Source: Aurantimonas coralicida (GTDB lineage Bacteria; Pseudomonadota; Alphaproteobacteria; Rhizobiales; Rhizobiaceae). From it: DNA of 54,871 nt. This document shows positions 34,760 to 44,083 of this stretch, one piece after another (the stretch's first letter is position 1; each line of letters starts with the position of its first letter). Made by a program: the position numbers and the translations under genes. The notes beneath the pieces were generated by a model, which saw only the letters and a list, made by a program, of their open reading frames with translations, did not search any database and had not been told where the DNA came from. The stretch is taken from the NCBI GenBank assembly GCA_011050685.1, contig DRFF01000036.1:1-54871 (forward strand). Direction: 5' to 3'.

Positions 34760-34845
34760 GCCAGCAACCCTGAGTGGTAAAATCTAGCATAAATTTGTTT
34801 TTAATCGTCACACTGTATTCTGGATTCCTTCGGTTGATTGGAGCG

Positions 34846-36795
34846 ATGGTGCAGTTCGCGATTAAGAGGCTTCAGGCGATCCAGGCTGGCAGGCGCCCCG
34901 ATCGTTACAAACAGATGCTCTTCGCCGACGCTGGCAATTTTGCTCGCGGGTGCGCCTTTACGCTTGTCGCTTGCATCGCGACGGCGATACAGACCGATAT
35001 GCCGAGCGTCTGGGCAATCTTTGCCGCATTGAGCTTGGTAACGACCGTCCGCGTATCAGCGATCTATTATGGCGCACGGCGTGCCGACGACGACCGCGAG
35101 TCCGTCGCTATCGCGAAGCGCTTTTACGAGGTGACAGGCGTCATTCACGTCCTTCTCATCGGCGTTTGGCCGATGGTGATTTTCGCAGCTGACCAAACCT
35201 ATGTCGCAGCCGAACTTTTTTCGTTCGCGACAGCCTTGTGTTTTATGACAGGCCTCGTTGGACGAAATTACGCCTCCAGAAAGCTGGTTGTCCTGCAGTT
35301 GTCGGCGGCCGGTGTCCCTATGTCTCTCGGACTCGCTTGGCAGATGGACGCATGGCACCTCCTTTTCGCTGCCCTTTTCGTGATGTTCTGCATGACCTTG
35401 CTTAGGATCGCGGACGGAATGCGGGGAATGATGGAAGAGACCGTTGCGGTTGCCGAGCAAAACTTTCATCTCGCTCACATCGACGGCCTTACCGGCTTGC
35501 CGAACAAGGGCCAGATGGTCCGTATTCTCGATACCGCGATCCATCACGGGGAGGCGATTGCGTTGCATTTCGTCGATCTCGACCGTTTCAAGCGCTTGAA
35601 CGACACTTACGGTCACGCATTCGGGGATCGCGTCCTGGCCATCGCCGCGCGTCGCATGGAGGAGGTGAGCGAGGATGAGACTGTCGTTTCCCGATTTTCC
35701 GGCGACGAGTTCGTGATCCTGCAGCATCTGAACGGCGAACCGCGGCAGGAAGCGACCCGCTTCGCCAATCTTCTGATCACCGCGTTAGCGAACCCGCTCT
35801 CGATCGACGGAATATCGGTCACATCGAAATGCAGCGTCGGCACCGCGCTCTTTCCCGGCGACGCTCGAACAACCGCCGAGTTGCTTCAGCGCGCAGATCT
35901 TGCGCTTTATAAATCGAAGTCCGCGGGACGCGGGAGGCACTCGCGATTCGACGCCGAGATGGAGAGCGTCGAAATCGAACGCATGAGGATCGAGTCAAAT
36001 CTGCGCAGAGCGCTCGATGCAAACGAACTGACATTTGTATTTCAACCCATCGTCAATCCCCAATACGGCCGCATCAGCACATGTGAGGCCCTCTTGCGTT
36101 GGGATGATCCCGTCCATGGCGCGATTTCCCCGGCGGTTTTCTTGCCAATCGCCGAGGAAAGCGGCCTTATGCCGGCAATCACCGATTATACCATCGACAT
36201 GGCATGCGCGGCGGTCGCTACTTGGCCCCCCAATAAACGGGTTGCCGTCAATATTTCACCGAGCCAGCTGAATCGCGACGACATCGTCGATGTCATACTT
36301 CGATCTGCGGCCCGCCACTCGGTCGCCCCATCGCAGCTTGAGGTCGAGATAACCGAAAATATCTTTCTCGATCGCGATCCGGAAATTTTTCGACGGCTCG
36401 ATATCTTGCACGCAACCGGGATCAGACTGTCCCTTGACGACTTCGGGACCGGCTATTCAAATCTCGAATATATCACTCGGCTACCCCTCGATAAGGTCAA
36501 GATTGACCGGCGTTTCATACGAGAGGCGCTTGAGAACAACAGGGAGCGCGCCTTGCTCCGTGGCATTCTCGGCTTGGTCGAATCCATCGGACTTGGCGTA
36601 GTGGTGGAGGGCGTCGAGCGAACCGATCAACTGGAATTTCTCACTGCAGAACTACCGTCAGCGGAGATTCAGGGCTTCATTTACGGCCCTCCGTTGCGCC
36701 CCGAGATGATCCGGGATCTGCTCCTGGCCGGCCGGCCGCCCGTCCAATCGGAAAGTAACACGGCAGCCGCGAGCGCCCTCCAAACGCTTTGTTAA
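34846..36795 (+). CDS. Membrane-bound GGDEF-EAL protein (c-di-GMP turnover)
   Basis: About 649 residues from ATG 34846, which follows TTGGAG closely; GTG 34774 is an alternative with no ribosome site. Several N-terminal membrane helices are followed by a GGDEF domain with the variant motif SGDEF (about 285-289) and by an EAL domain starting CEALLRW (Glu 414), with LSLDDFGTGYSNL and KIDRRFI typical of active phosphodiesterases. FQPIV and GVVVEGVER are also present. The EAL half looks competent; the cyclase could still work because S/A-GDEF variants can be active. It is followed by the FeeM-like gene. Confidence 0.92.
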   Translation: MVQFAIKRLQAIQAGRRPDRYKQMLFADAGNFARGCAFTLVACIATAIQTDMPSVWAIFAALSLVTTVRVSAIYYGARRADDDRESVAIAKRFYEVTGVIHVLLIGVWPMVIFAADQTYVAAELFSFATALCFMTGLVGRNYASRKLVVLQLSAAGVPMSLGLAWQMDAWHLLFAALFVMFCMTLLRIADGMRGMMEETVAVAEQNFHLAHIDGLTGLPNKGQMVRILDTAIHHGEAIALHFVDLDRFKRLNDTYGHAFGDRVLAIAARRMEEVSEDETVVSRFSGDEFVILQHLNGEPRQEATRFANLLITALANPLSIDGISVTSKCSVGTALFPGDARTTAELLQRADLALYKSKSAGRGRHSRFDAEMESVEIERMRIESNLRRALDANELTFVFQPIVNPQYGRISTCEALLRWDDPVHGAISPAVFLPIAEESGLMPAITDYTIDMACAAVATWPPNKRVAVNISPSQLNRDDIVDVILRSAARHSVAPSQLEVEITENIFLDRDPEIFRRLDILHATGIRLSLDDFGTGYSNLEYITRLPLDKVKIDRRFIREALENNRERALLRGILGLVESIGLGVVVEGVERTDQLEFLTAELPSAEIQGFIYGPPLRPEMIRDLLLAGRPPVQSESNTAAASALQTLC

Positions 36796-36892
36796 CCCTT
36801 ACCAAACATTTATTGCATCGTTACAATTTTCGCTATCGTGAATGACAAATAATTAAGCTAGACTGCCTTTGCTATTTGTAGAGGCGCAACAA

Positions 36893-37654
36893 ATGTCCAG
36901 ATTTTCGCGACGAATATCCCGCGACCCCAATAGCAATAATACCGATATCCTTGCGATAACCGATTATCATATCGCAAATAATACAAAGAGTCGGGATGAT
37001 ATATATCGATTACGATATCGATCCTACCGTAGGGAAGGAATAATATCAGAAAATTCAAGACAGTTCTTTTTCGATAAATATGATTTCGACCCCAATGCTG
37101 TTGTCTTCGGAACTCATATCAATGACTACCTTGCCGGCTCAATCCGCATTCATCTGCTTTCCAAAGAGAACCCTACAAGTCCTGCGTACGACACCTATCA
37201 CGATATTCTGAGTCCGCTTCTGCGGAATGCCGAAACGATGATCGATCCGAGCCGGTTCGTAATTGACCCGGAGGCCCGAACAACGCCACTCTTGCCATTC
37301 TCTGTGATCAGGCTGGCCTGTATGATGGCCGAGCATTTCGAGTCCGATTGGATGCTCGCCACCGTTCGGCCCGAGCACGCGGCGTTCTATAAGCGTTTCT
37401 GCTCGTTAGAACCGATGTCCGAGCTGCGTCCCTATCCCGGACTGAGCTGTCCACTCATGCTGCTCGGGGCACGCAACAAAGATGTCCAGGATCATGTGTT
37501 CGCGCGGTATCCGATCTTTTCGTCCACCTTTGCTGAGCGCCTTGCCTTGTTCGGTACCGAGCGGGCGATCGAGCGCTTCGGCATGGGGCCGGCCAACGAT
37601 AGCGACGACAATTCTCCCCAACTTCTCCGAGAGCACTCGTCCGGACAATTGTAA
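36893..37654 (+). CDS. FeeM-like N-acyl amino acid synthase (GNAT/LuxI-like fold)
   Basis: The 253-residue protein starts at ATG 36893 (AGAGGCG upstream); TTG 36869 is possible. The block IYRLRYRSYRREGIISENSR, then FGTHINDYLAGSIRIHLLS and EMTI-like AETMIDPSRFVIDPEA, match the FeeM family, which join acyl chains from acyl-ACP to an amino acid and share the fold of acyl-homoserine-lactone synthases. No LuxR-type partner is adjacent. The first 250 bases and the upstream gap are markedly AT-rich relative to the surroundings, while the 3' half is normal. The product is probably an N-acyl amino acid signal or lipid; the exact substrate is unknown. Confidence 0.75.
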   Translation: MSRFSRRISRDPNSNNTDILAITDYHIANNTKSRDDIYRLRYRSYRREGIISENSRQFFFDKYDFDPNAVVFGTHINDYLAGSIRIHLLSKENPTSPAYDTYHDILSPLLRNAETMIDPSRFVIDPEARTTPLLPFSVIRLACMMAEHFESDWMLATVRPEHAAFYKRFCSLEPMSELRPYPGLSCPLMLLGARNKDVQDHVFARYPIFSSTFAERLALFGTERAIERFGMGPANDSDDNSPQLLREHSSGQL

Positions 37655-37682
37655 CGAGCGGGCAGTGCGATCTGCCTGACTC

Positions 37683-38825
37683 TCATCTTTTCCGAAACCC
37701 GCGATAGGTCGCCGCGCCGGGATCGGCAACCGTCGAGGCCTCGGTCGTGGCGATCTCGCCGAGCCGCTCGTGAAAATCGGATTTGACGCAGGCAGGGTCC
37801 GCGTTCGCCGGGTCGCCGGTCAGCGCCAGCGCCTGACAGCGGCAGCCGCCATAGTCGACATGCCGGCGCTCGCAGGAACGGCAGGGCTCCTTCATCCAAG
37901 CGGTGCCGCGATAGGCCTCGAAGGCCGGCGACGACGCCCAGATCTCGGCGAGGGAGTGGTCCCTCACCGACCAGAATTCCAGATGCTCGATCGTCTCGGC
38001 CGCGTGGCAGGGCAGCGCCTTGCCGGCCGGCGTGACGCTGAGCGTGCGCGCGCCCCAGCCGCCGTTACACAGCTTGGGATATTTCGCGTAATAGTCCGGG
38101 AAGACGGCGTCGATGACGAGCGTGCCCTTCAGCCGCTCGCGTGCTGATTCCACCTCGCCGATCGTCCGGTCGACGTCCTCGCGCGCGGGCATCAGCTGCG
38201 CCCGGTTCTTCAGCGCCCAGCCGTAATATTGCGTATGGGCGATCTCCAGCCGCTTGGCGCCGAAGGCGACGGCCTTGTCGATCATGTCCGGCACCTGATG
38301 GATGTTCATCCGGTGGATCACTGCGTTGAGGGTCAGCGGGAAGTCGCGCGCGACCACCGCACGGGCGAAGGCCTCCTTCTTCTCAAAGCCCCCCTTGTAG
38401 CCCGCCACCTGTTCGGTCACGCCGGCGTCGGCGCCTTGCATCGACAGCTGGATGTGATCGCAGCCGGCTTCGAACAGGGCGTCCAGCTGCGCCTCCGAGA
38501 CGCCGATGCCGGACGTGATGAGGTTGGTGTACAGCCCGACCTCGGCAGCGTGGCGGGTCAGCTCGACGATGTCCTTGCGGGCGGTTGGCTCGCCGCCGGA
38601 CAGATGGACATGGATGACGCCGAGTTCCGCCGCCTCGGTGAACACCCGCTTCCAGGTCTCGGTGTCGAGTTCCGACGAGCGCGTGTCGAGCTCGAGCGGG
38701 TTCGAGCAATAGGTGCAGCGCAGCGGACAGCGGTGGGTCAGTTCGGCCAGCAGCCCGAGCGGCGGCTGCGGCGCCGGCCGCTCGACCGCTTCGGCGGCGG
38801 GCTTGGGAAAGACCGCCTCGTTCAT
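37683..38825 (-). CDS. pqqE: PqqA peptide cyclase (radical SAM)
   Basis: The 380-residue enzyme carries the radical SAM cluster in [17 protein letters not shown] (CxxxCxxC near residue 33) and GGEPT for SAM binding. C-terminal auxiliary-cluster cysteines appear in [16 protein letters not shown] and in [18 protein letters not shown]. It forms the Glu-Tyr C-C crosslink in PqqA with help from PqqD. It overlaps pqqD by four bases (ATGA) and is the last gene of the minus-strand operon. Confidence 0.96.
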   Translation of the reverse strand: MNEAVFPKPAAEAVERPAPQPPLGLLAELTHRCPLRCTYCSNPLELDTRSSELDTETWKRVFTEAAELGVIHVHLSGGEPTARKDIVELTRHAAEVGLYTNLITSGIGVSEAQLDALFEAGCDHIQLSMQGADAGVTEQVAGYKGGFEKKEAFARAVVARDFPLTLNAVIHRMNIHQVPDMIDKAVAFGAKRLEIAHTQYYGWALKNRAQLMPAREDVDRTIGEVESARERLKGTLVIDAVFPDYYAKYPKLCNGGWGARTLSVTPAGKALPCHAAETIEHLEFWSVRDHSLAEIWASSPAFEAYRGTAWMKEPCRSCERRHVDYGGCRCQALALTGDPANADPACVKSDFHERLGEIATTEASTVADPGAATYRGFRKR

Positions 38826-39100
38826 AGCGTCACCATCTGCTTGTCGCGAAGGTCGATGAGGAAACTCTCGACATCCGGGCGGATCGTCGCTTCGTCCGCC
38901 GTGAACGCCTCCGTCAGTTGTCGCAGGATATCACCGAACGTGGTCTTGCCATCCACCCGCTTGAGGATTTCCGTCGAAACCTGATCGGCGTTGAAGATGC
39001 GTTCCGGCCCGACCAGAATGAACTGGCCGCGCGTCTTGTCCTCGCGAAACCGCACCCCGTGCGGCAGTCTGGGCACCGTATCGTCGGCGATCGCGGTCAT
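38822..39100 (-). CDS. pqqD: PQQ biosynthesis peptide chaperone PqqD
   Basis: The 92-residue RiPP recognition-element protein reads [19 protein letters not shown], then [20 protein letters not shown] and [13 protein letters not shown]. It binds the PqqA precursor and presents it to PqqE. ATG 39100 overlaps the pqqC stop, fixing the start, and its own stop overlaps pqqE. Confidence 0.95.
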   Translation of the reverse strand: MTAIADDTVPRLPHGVRFREDKTRGQFILVGPERIFNADQVSTEILKRVDGKTTFGDILRQLTEAFTADEATIRPDVESFLIDLRDKQMVTL

Positions 39101-39855
39101 GCCGCCCCGCCTCCTTCCCGTAACCCTTCGCCCGGACGCCACGCGTCCGGCGGGGTCAGTCCCGGCTCGACATAGGCGAAATGCAGGGCATCGAGTTGCG
39201 CCCAGAGCACCTGGCACTTGAACCGCAAGGCGTCGAGGACGGCGCTCTGCTCCTCGGGCCGACGGGCATTGTCGAGGCAATAGGCGAGCGCGAAATCGGA
39301 GTCCCGCTTGGCCTGCACCGGCCGTTTGTCGAAATAGGCCAGCGTCTCCTTCGAAATGAAGTCGTAGTGTTCCAGCATGCCGCGAACGCGGGTGCCGATG
39401 ACATTCGGCGAGAACAATTCGGTCAGCGACGAGGCGATGGCTTCCAGCAGCGTCTGCTCCTGGACGAAATGGACATAAGCATCGACCGCGAAGCGCGTAC
39501 CGGCAAGAATGCCGACGCCGGATTCGACATAGGCGCGATCGAGACCGACGCCGTCGGTCAGCGCGATCCATTTTTCGATGCCGCCGCGCTGCCCCTCCTC
39601 GCCGTCATGGTCGATGATCCGCTGGCGCCATTCGCGCCGCAGTTCGGCAGTCTGCAGCCGGGCAAGAATGTAGGCATCCTTCACCGGGATATGCGACTGG
39701 TAATAATAACGGTTGAGCGCCCAGGCCTGGACCTGCTCCTTCGACAGTTCGCCGCTCTGCAATCGCTGCTGAAACGGATGCAGATGGTGATAGCGCTCCG
39801 CCCCGATCCGCCGCAGCGCCGCTTCGAATTCGTCGCGTCCCATCATGGCTTTCAT
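39097..39855 (-). CDS. pqqC: Pyrroloquinoline-quinone synthase PqqC
   Basis: The 252-residue product starts at ATG 39855, which overlaps the pqqB stop; ATG 39846 is also in frame. It is a cofactor-free oxidase of the heme-oxygenase fold that carries out the final ring closure and oxidation. Visible motifs are RYHHLHPFQQRL, NRYYYQSHIPVKDAYI, HDGEEGQRGGIEKWI and a late CQVLWAQLDALHFAYV. It is full length and in standard gene order. Confidence 0.95.
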   Translation of the reverse strand: MKAMMGRDEFEAALRRIGAERYHHLHPFQQRLQSGELSKEQVQAWALNRYYYQSHIPVKDAYILARLQTAELRREWRQRIIDHDGEEGQRGGIEKWIALTDGVGLDRAYVESGVGILAGTRFAVDAYVHFVQEQTLLEAIASSLTELFSPNVIGTRVRGMLEHYDFISKETLAYFDKRPVQAKRDSDFALAYCLDNARRPEEQSAVLDALRFKCQVLWAQLDALHFAYVEPGLTPPDAWRPGEGLREGGGAA

Positions 39856-40805
39856 GGCACGATCTCCCCCCCGTCCTTTGCCACCTGCCAACCCGCAGCC
39901 TCCACCATTTGCCGCTCCCTGGAATCCTCGATCAGGATCGGATTGGTGTTGTTGATGTGAATGTAGGTGCGGCTTGCGATTTTGAGCCCGTCGAAGGCCG
40001 CCAGGCTGCCGCCCTCGCCGGTGATCGGCATATGGCCCATCCGTCGACCGGTCTTCTGTCCGACGCCGGCCTTGGCCATCTCGTCGTCGGTGAACACGGT
40101 GCCGTCGAACAACAGCGCGTCGGCATCCCTCACCCTGTCGCGCAGTCGATCAGGCACGGTCGCACAACCGGGAATATAGTAAGCCGTCTTGCCGTGCGCC
40201 GTCAGTCGGACGCCGATGGTCATCTCGCCTTCCTCGCCGACATCGACCTCGCCCTCTTCCAGATAGAGCGGCACCTTGCCGGGAACGGAGAACACCTCGA
40301 CCAGAAGTCCCGGCACCGGCTCGAACGTCTCCTCCATCATCACCGGCCGTCTCGTTACATGCGCGGGATCGAGAACCGAAAAGATCGGGTTGTCGGCGAT
40401 GACGCCGAGAACGCCAGCTGTCCCGTAGAGCGGAAACGACTGTTTCTCTCGCAAGGTCAAAAGGCCGGCGACGTGATCGACGTCGCCATTGGTCACCAGC
40501 ACCGCGCCAATGGGCGAGGCCCGCCTTTGGTCCGGAGAGGCTCCGGCGGTCGGCTGCAATGGTGGTGATCGCAAGATCTGCTCGCGCAGATCCGGCGATG
40601 CGTTGATCAGCAGCCAGTTGCGTCCGTCGGCGGTCGCGGCGATCGAGGATTGCGAACGCGCCGACACGCGGCTGTCGCCGGCCCAATAGAGCCGGCAGAC
40701 ATCGCACAGACAATTCCATTGCGGATAGCCGCCGCCGGCGGCCGAGCCCAAAACGAAAAGCCGCAGGCGGGCCTCGACCCGCCCGCGGCTGTCAGGTGCT
40801 GCCAC
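39852..40805 (-). CDS. pqqB: PQQ biosynthesis protein PqqB
   Basis: The 317-residue protein of the metallo-beta-lactamase fold starts with GTG 40805. The N-terminal FVLGSAAGGGYPQWNCLCDV is followed by the metal region TNGDVDHVAGLLTLRE and the C-terminal HINNTNPILIEDSRER. It is thought to hydroxylate the crosslinked tyrosine. An insertion near GASPDQRRASP is slightly long. The start codon is four bases past the pqqA stop region, on the same strand. Confidence 0.94.
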   Translation of the reverse strand: MAAPDSRGRVEARLRLFVLGSAAGGGYPQWNCLCDVCRLYWAGDSRVSARSQSSIAATADGRNWLLINASPDLREQILRSPPLQPTAGASPDQRRASPIGAVLVTNGDVDHVAGLLTLREKQSFPLYGTAGVLGVIADNPIFSVLDPAHVTRRPVMMEETFEPVPGLLVEVFSVPGKVPLYLEEGEVDVGEEGEMTIGVRLTAHGKTAYYIPGCATVPDRLRDRVRDADALLFDGTVFTDDEMAKAGVGQKTGRRMGHMPITGEGGSLAAFDGLKIASRTYIHINNTNPILIEDSRERQMVEAAGWQVAKDGGEIVP

Positions 40806-40808
40806 CGA

Positions 40809-40886
40809 TTAGAATTCGATCGGCATATAGCCGTTGATTTCCATCGCAAGGCAGACTTCCGTGAGAACAGGTTTGTTCCAGGCCAT
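40809..40886 (-). CDS. pqqA: PQQ precursor peptide PqqA
   Basis: A 25-residue peptide that short-ORF filters miss: MAWNKPVLTEVCLAMEINGY then MPIEF. The conserved Glu-x3-Tyr pair that becomes PQQ is E16 and Y20. The start follows GGGAGAAGTACC. It opens the pqqABCDE operon, 3 bases upstream of pqqB. As in other species it is probably transcribed in excess of the enzymes. Confidence 0.95.
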   Translation of the reverse strand: MAWNKPVLTEVCLAMEINGYMPIEF

Positions 40887-41091
40887 GGTACTTCTCCCAA
40901 AGCATGGCGGCTGGCGATACGCGCAAAGCCGCCTTTAATCGTTGCCCACCATCGAAGGCCTAGCAAACATGGCGTTCCTTCGGTAGTCATTGCCGTTCAC
41001 AAGCCCGTTTCAGGCACGAGATCGGGAGGTTTTCCCACATCCTCGACAATGCCCGATCGGGGGCACCGACAGCCCGACCACACCGGTGATC

Positions 41092-42102
41092 ATGACCCCT
41101 TTGCCCGATCCCGACGACCTGGCCGACCGCATCCGCAAAGGCGAGCGCGCCGCGCTGAGCCGCGCCATCACTCTGGTCGAATCGACCCGGCCCGAGCACA
41201 GGGGCGTCGCCGCCGCCGTCCTCGATCGGCTCGCCTCGGACACCGGCGGCGCGATCCGTATCGGCGTCAGCGGTGTTCCCGGCGTCGGCAAGTCGACGCT
41301 GCTCGATGCCTTCGGCTTGATGCTTACGACCAAGGGACACAAGGTCGCGGTGCTGGCAGTGGACCCCTCATCGGTCCGCTCCGGCGGCTCGATCCTCGGC
41401 GACAAGACGCGAATGGCGCGCCTCGCCGTCGACAAGAATGCCTTCATCCGCCCCTCCCCCTCTTCCGGCACGCTCGGCGGCGTCGCCGCGAAGACGCGCG
41501 AGACGATGCTGCTTTGCGAGGCGGCGGGATTCGATGTCGTCATCGTCGAGACGATGGGCGTCGGCCAGGCCGAGGTCAGCGTCGCGGACATGGTCGATCT
41601 CTTGCTGCTGTTGATGATCGCCGGCGGCGGCGATGAGCTCCAGGGCATCAAGAAGGGCATCCTCGAAGTCGCCGACATCATCGCCATGAACAAGGCCGAC
41701 GGCGACAATGCCGGGCCGGCGCGGGCCGCCGCCGCCGAAATCCGCTCGGCGCTGAATATCCTCGCGCCGCGTTCGGCAGCCTGGACCGTCCCGGTGCTCG
41801 CCGTCTCCGGCATGACCGGCGCCGGTCTTGACGATTTGTGGACCGGGATCGAGCGGTTTCGCGACATCCACCGGCGCAACGGCTCATGGGACGACCGGCG
41901 GGCCGAGCAGCGGGTGCGCTGGCTCTGGACCAGCCTTGACGAGGGCCTGCGCCGGCGCATCCTGTCCGGGGCGCGCTGGCGCGCCGAAATCACCGCGGGG
42001 GAGGAGGCCGTGAGGGAAGGTGAACGGGCGCCGAGTGCCGTCGCCGAAGCCATCCTCGACCGGCTGGGGTTGCCGAACAGACCTGAGAACGGGCAAGACT
42101 GA
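41092..42102 (+). CDS. meaB: Methylmalonyl-CoA mutase-associated GTPase MeaB
   Basis: The 336-residue G3E-family GTPase has Walker A in GVSGVPGVGKST (58-69), KVAVLAVDPSSVRSGGSILG, the switch-like VIVETMGVGQAEV and the base-specificity motif IAMNKADG. MeaB protects and reloads methylmalonyl-CoA mutase with adenosylcobalamin. It is 8 kb from mutAB in the same direction, divergent from pqqA. ATG 41092 is taken; GTG 41086 is two codons upstream. Confidence 0.95.
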   Translation: MTPLPDPDDLADRIRKGERAALSRAITLVESTRPEHRGVAAAVLDRLASDTGGAIRIGVSGVPGVGKSTLLDAFGLMLTTKGHKVAVLAVDPSSVRSGGSILGDKTRMARLAVDKNAFIRPSPSSGTLGGVAAKTRETMLLCEAAGFDVVIVETMGVGQAEVSVADMVDLLLLLMIAGGGDELQGIKKGILEVADIIAMNKADGDNAGPARAAAAEIRSALNILAPRSAAWTVPVLAVSGMTGAGLDDLWTGIERFRDIHRRNGSWDDRRAEQRVRWLWTSLDEGLRRRILSGARWRAEITAGEEAVREGERAPSAVAEAILDRLGLPNRPENGQD

Positions 42103-42155
42103 CGACGGCCCGCAGCCGTCTCCAGTGATCGCCAGCCACATACGAGGAATCCTTC

Positions 42156-42962
42156 ATGTCTGCTTCAAGACCCGACAAGACCGATCGGCTGGCCGTGCTG
42201 ATCGATGCCGACAACGCCTCCTCGCGCATCGCCGACGGCCTGTTCGAGGAGATTGCCAAGATCGGCGAGGCGAGCGTGAGGCGCATCTACGGCGATTTCT
42301 CCAGCCAGCGTTCCAAGGGTTGGGCGGACGTCTTATCGCGCCATGCGATCATCCCACAGCAGCAATTCGCCTATACGACCGGCAAGAATGCCTCCGACAT
42401 AACCCTCGTCATCGACGCCATGGACCTTCTCCATAGCGGCCGGTTCGACGGCTTCTGCCTGGTCTCGTCGGACAGCGACTTCACCCGGCTCGCCGCCCGC
42501 ATCCGCGAACAGGGCGTCGACGTCTACGGCTTCGGCGAGCAGAAGACGCCGGAGAGTTTCCGGCAGGCGTGCCGGCGCTTCATCTACACCGAGAACCTCC
42601 TGCCCGGACGGGTCACGGCGGAGAAGGACAACGGCGACGCGCCGCCACTGGCCAAGCCGCAGCAGGCGGCGGACCTTCTCAAGCGGGTGATCGAGCAGAT
42701 GGACACCGAGGATGGCTGGGTGAATCTCGGCAGTTTCGGCAAGCAGCTTCTCAACCTGTCCTCGGACTTCGATCCGCGCACCTACGGCTTCAAGAAATTA
42801 AGCGATCTGGTCCGCTCGACCAAACTGTTCGAGGTCGACGACCCGGAAGGCGGCAGCGTCGAAATCCGGCTGAAGCCGCAGGCGGCGGAAAAGCCCCGCG
42901 CCACCCGCTCCCGCAGACCGGCTAGCCGTCCTCCAAGCCAGCCGAAAAGCGACTACAGCTAA
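42156..42962 (+). CDS. NYN-domain protein with C-terminal OST-HTH/LOTUS domain
   Basis: The 268-residue protein has a PIN-like NYN domain (LAVLIDADNASSRIADGLFE, TGKNASDITLVIDAMDLL, FCLVSSDSDFTRLAARIREQ) with its conserved Asp residues, then a LOTUS-like domain (VNLGSFGKQLLNLSSDFDPR and YGFKKLSDLVRS) and a basic, Pro-rich tail. NYN domains are predicted RNases and LOTUS domains bind RNA or G-quadruplexes. The physiological substrate is unknown. It follows meaB by 53 bases. Confidence 0.9.
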   Translation: MSASRPDKTDRLAVLIDADNASSRIADGLFEEIAKIGEASVRRIYGDFSSQRSKGWADVLSRHAIIPQQQFAYTTGKNASDITLVIDAMDLLHSGRFDGFCLVSSDSDFTRLAARIREQGVDVYGFGEQKTPESFRQACRRFIYTENLLPGRVTAEKDNGDAPPLAKPQQAADLLKRVIEQMDTEDGWVNLGSFGKQLLNLSSDFDPRTYGFKKLSDLVRSTKLFEVDDPEGGSVEIRLKPQAAEKPRATRSRRPASRPPSQPKSDYS

Positions 42963-43004
42963 GCGTCAGCCTCGGCCGAACGCCGGGTCGACCGCGGCCT
43001 CGCC

Positions 43005-44006
43005 TCAGCGCAGGACCGCCCGCACCGCGCCGACCGTGGTCTTTTCCCAGTTGCGCAGCGTCTTCGACGCCAGCGCATCGAAGCGTCCGGCCAGCGCTGC
43101 ATCCTCATGCCGTAGCGCCTTGGCGATGACCGCCGCAACCAGCGCCTCGCTCGCCCGCGTCCCGCCGTCGTCGATCTTCAGCGCGAAACCGAGGCCGAGA
43201 TCCGGCAGCGCTCCGCAGAAGACGCCCTCTGCCCCGGTCTTGGCGAACGCCCGGCCGGGCGCGGCCTCCATCAATGCCTGACAGGCGCGGCCGCTGCCGG
43301 ACATTTCCCAGGGCGCGGCCATGCAGGCGGCGATCAACCGGCGTCCGGCGGCGGCACGCTCCGGGGCGACGCTCTGGCCGGTCACGAGCCTGGCGAAGCC
43401 ATGCGCGAAACTTTTCAGCGGCGCCGCATAGGTCGGGATTGAGCAGCCATCGGTGCCGCAGACATCGTCGCCGAGTTCAGTGCCGGTCATATCCTCGATC
43501 GCGGCCTTCGCCCTCTGCTGCACCGGATGATCCGCCCGGACATAGCCACGCGGGTCCTCGCCCTGGTGAACCGCCGTGCAGAGAAACCCGGCATGTTTGC
43601 CCGAGCAATTGTTGTGAAGCGCCGTCGGCTCGCCGCCGCGCCGGGCGAGATCGAGCGCAATGGGCAGATCGAACGGCCAATGGCAGCCGCATTCGAGTGC
43701 GCGGCCGTCGAGCCCGCCCTTTGCCAACATGGCCGCGGCAAGCGTCACATGCCCCTCCTCGCCCGAATGGGAGGCACAGGCGAGCGAGAGTTCCCGGTCA
43801 CCGAAACCGAAGGCATCCGCCGCCCCGGTCTCGATCAGCGGGATCGCCTGAAACACCTTGATCGCCGAGCGCGGAAACACCGGACGCGCGATATCGCCGG
43901 CCGAGGCGACGACGGCCCCCGCACCGTCGACCAACGCGAAGGCGCCGCGATGGACACTCTCGACCAGATCGCCACGGGTCACTTCCACGAGAACGGGGTT
44001 TTCCAT
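43005..44006 (-). CDS. L-asparaginase II family protein
   Basis: A 333-residue product of the PF06089-type asparaginases (R. etli AnsA-like, unrelated to the E. coli fold). It contains ARPVFPRSAIKVFQAIPLIE, LSLACASHSGEEGHV, NNCSGKHAGFLCTAVHQGED and DGCSIPTYAAPLKSFAHGFA, where the SxxK-like Ser-Lys (SAIK) and Cys/Lys of the CSGKH block form the active region. It hydrolyses asparagine to aspartate and ammonia in the cytoplasm. It is divergent from the DUF3750 gene. Confidence 0.92.
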   Translation of the reverse strand: MENPVLVEVTRGDLVESVHRGAFALVDGAGAVVASAGDIARPVFPRSAIKVFQAIPLIETGAADAFGFGDRELSLACASHSGEEGHVTLAAAMLAKGGLDGRALECGCHWPFDLPIALDLARRGGEPTALHNNCSGKHAGFLCTAVHQGEDPRGYVRADHPVQQRAKAAIEDMTGTELGDDVCGTDGCSIPTYAAPLKSFAHGFARLVTGQSVAPERAAAGRRLIAACMAAPWEMSGSGRACQALMEAAPGRAFAKTGAEGVFCGALPDLGLGFALKIDDGGTRASEALVAAVIAKALRHEDAALAGRFDALASKTLRNWEKTTVGAVRAVLR

Positions 44007-44083
44007 TGATGACCTCGGTCCTACAAACAGTTTCCAAGCGCGCTCTAGCAGCCGCTCCGCCCCGCCGCCACCGATGGGACCCG

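Noticed and set aside
36893-37654. Acyl-homoserine-lactone synthase (LuxI)
   Set aside because: The blocks fit FeeM-type acyl amino acid synthases better, and no LuxR receptor gene is adjacent.
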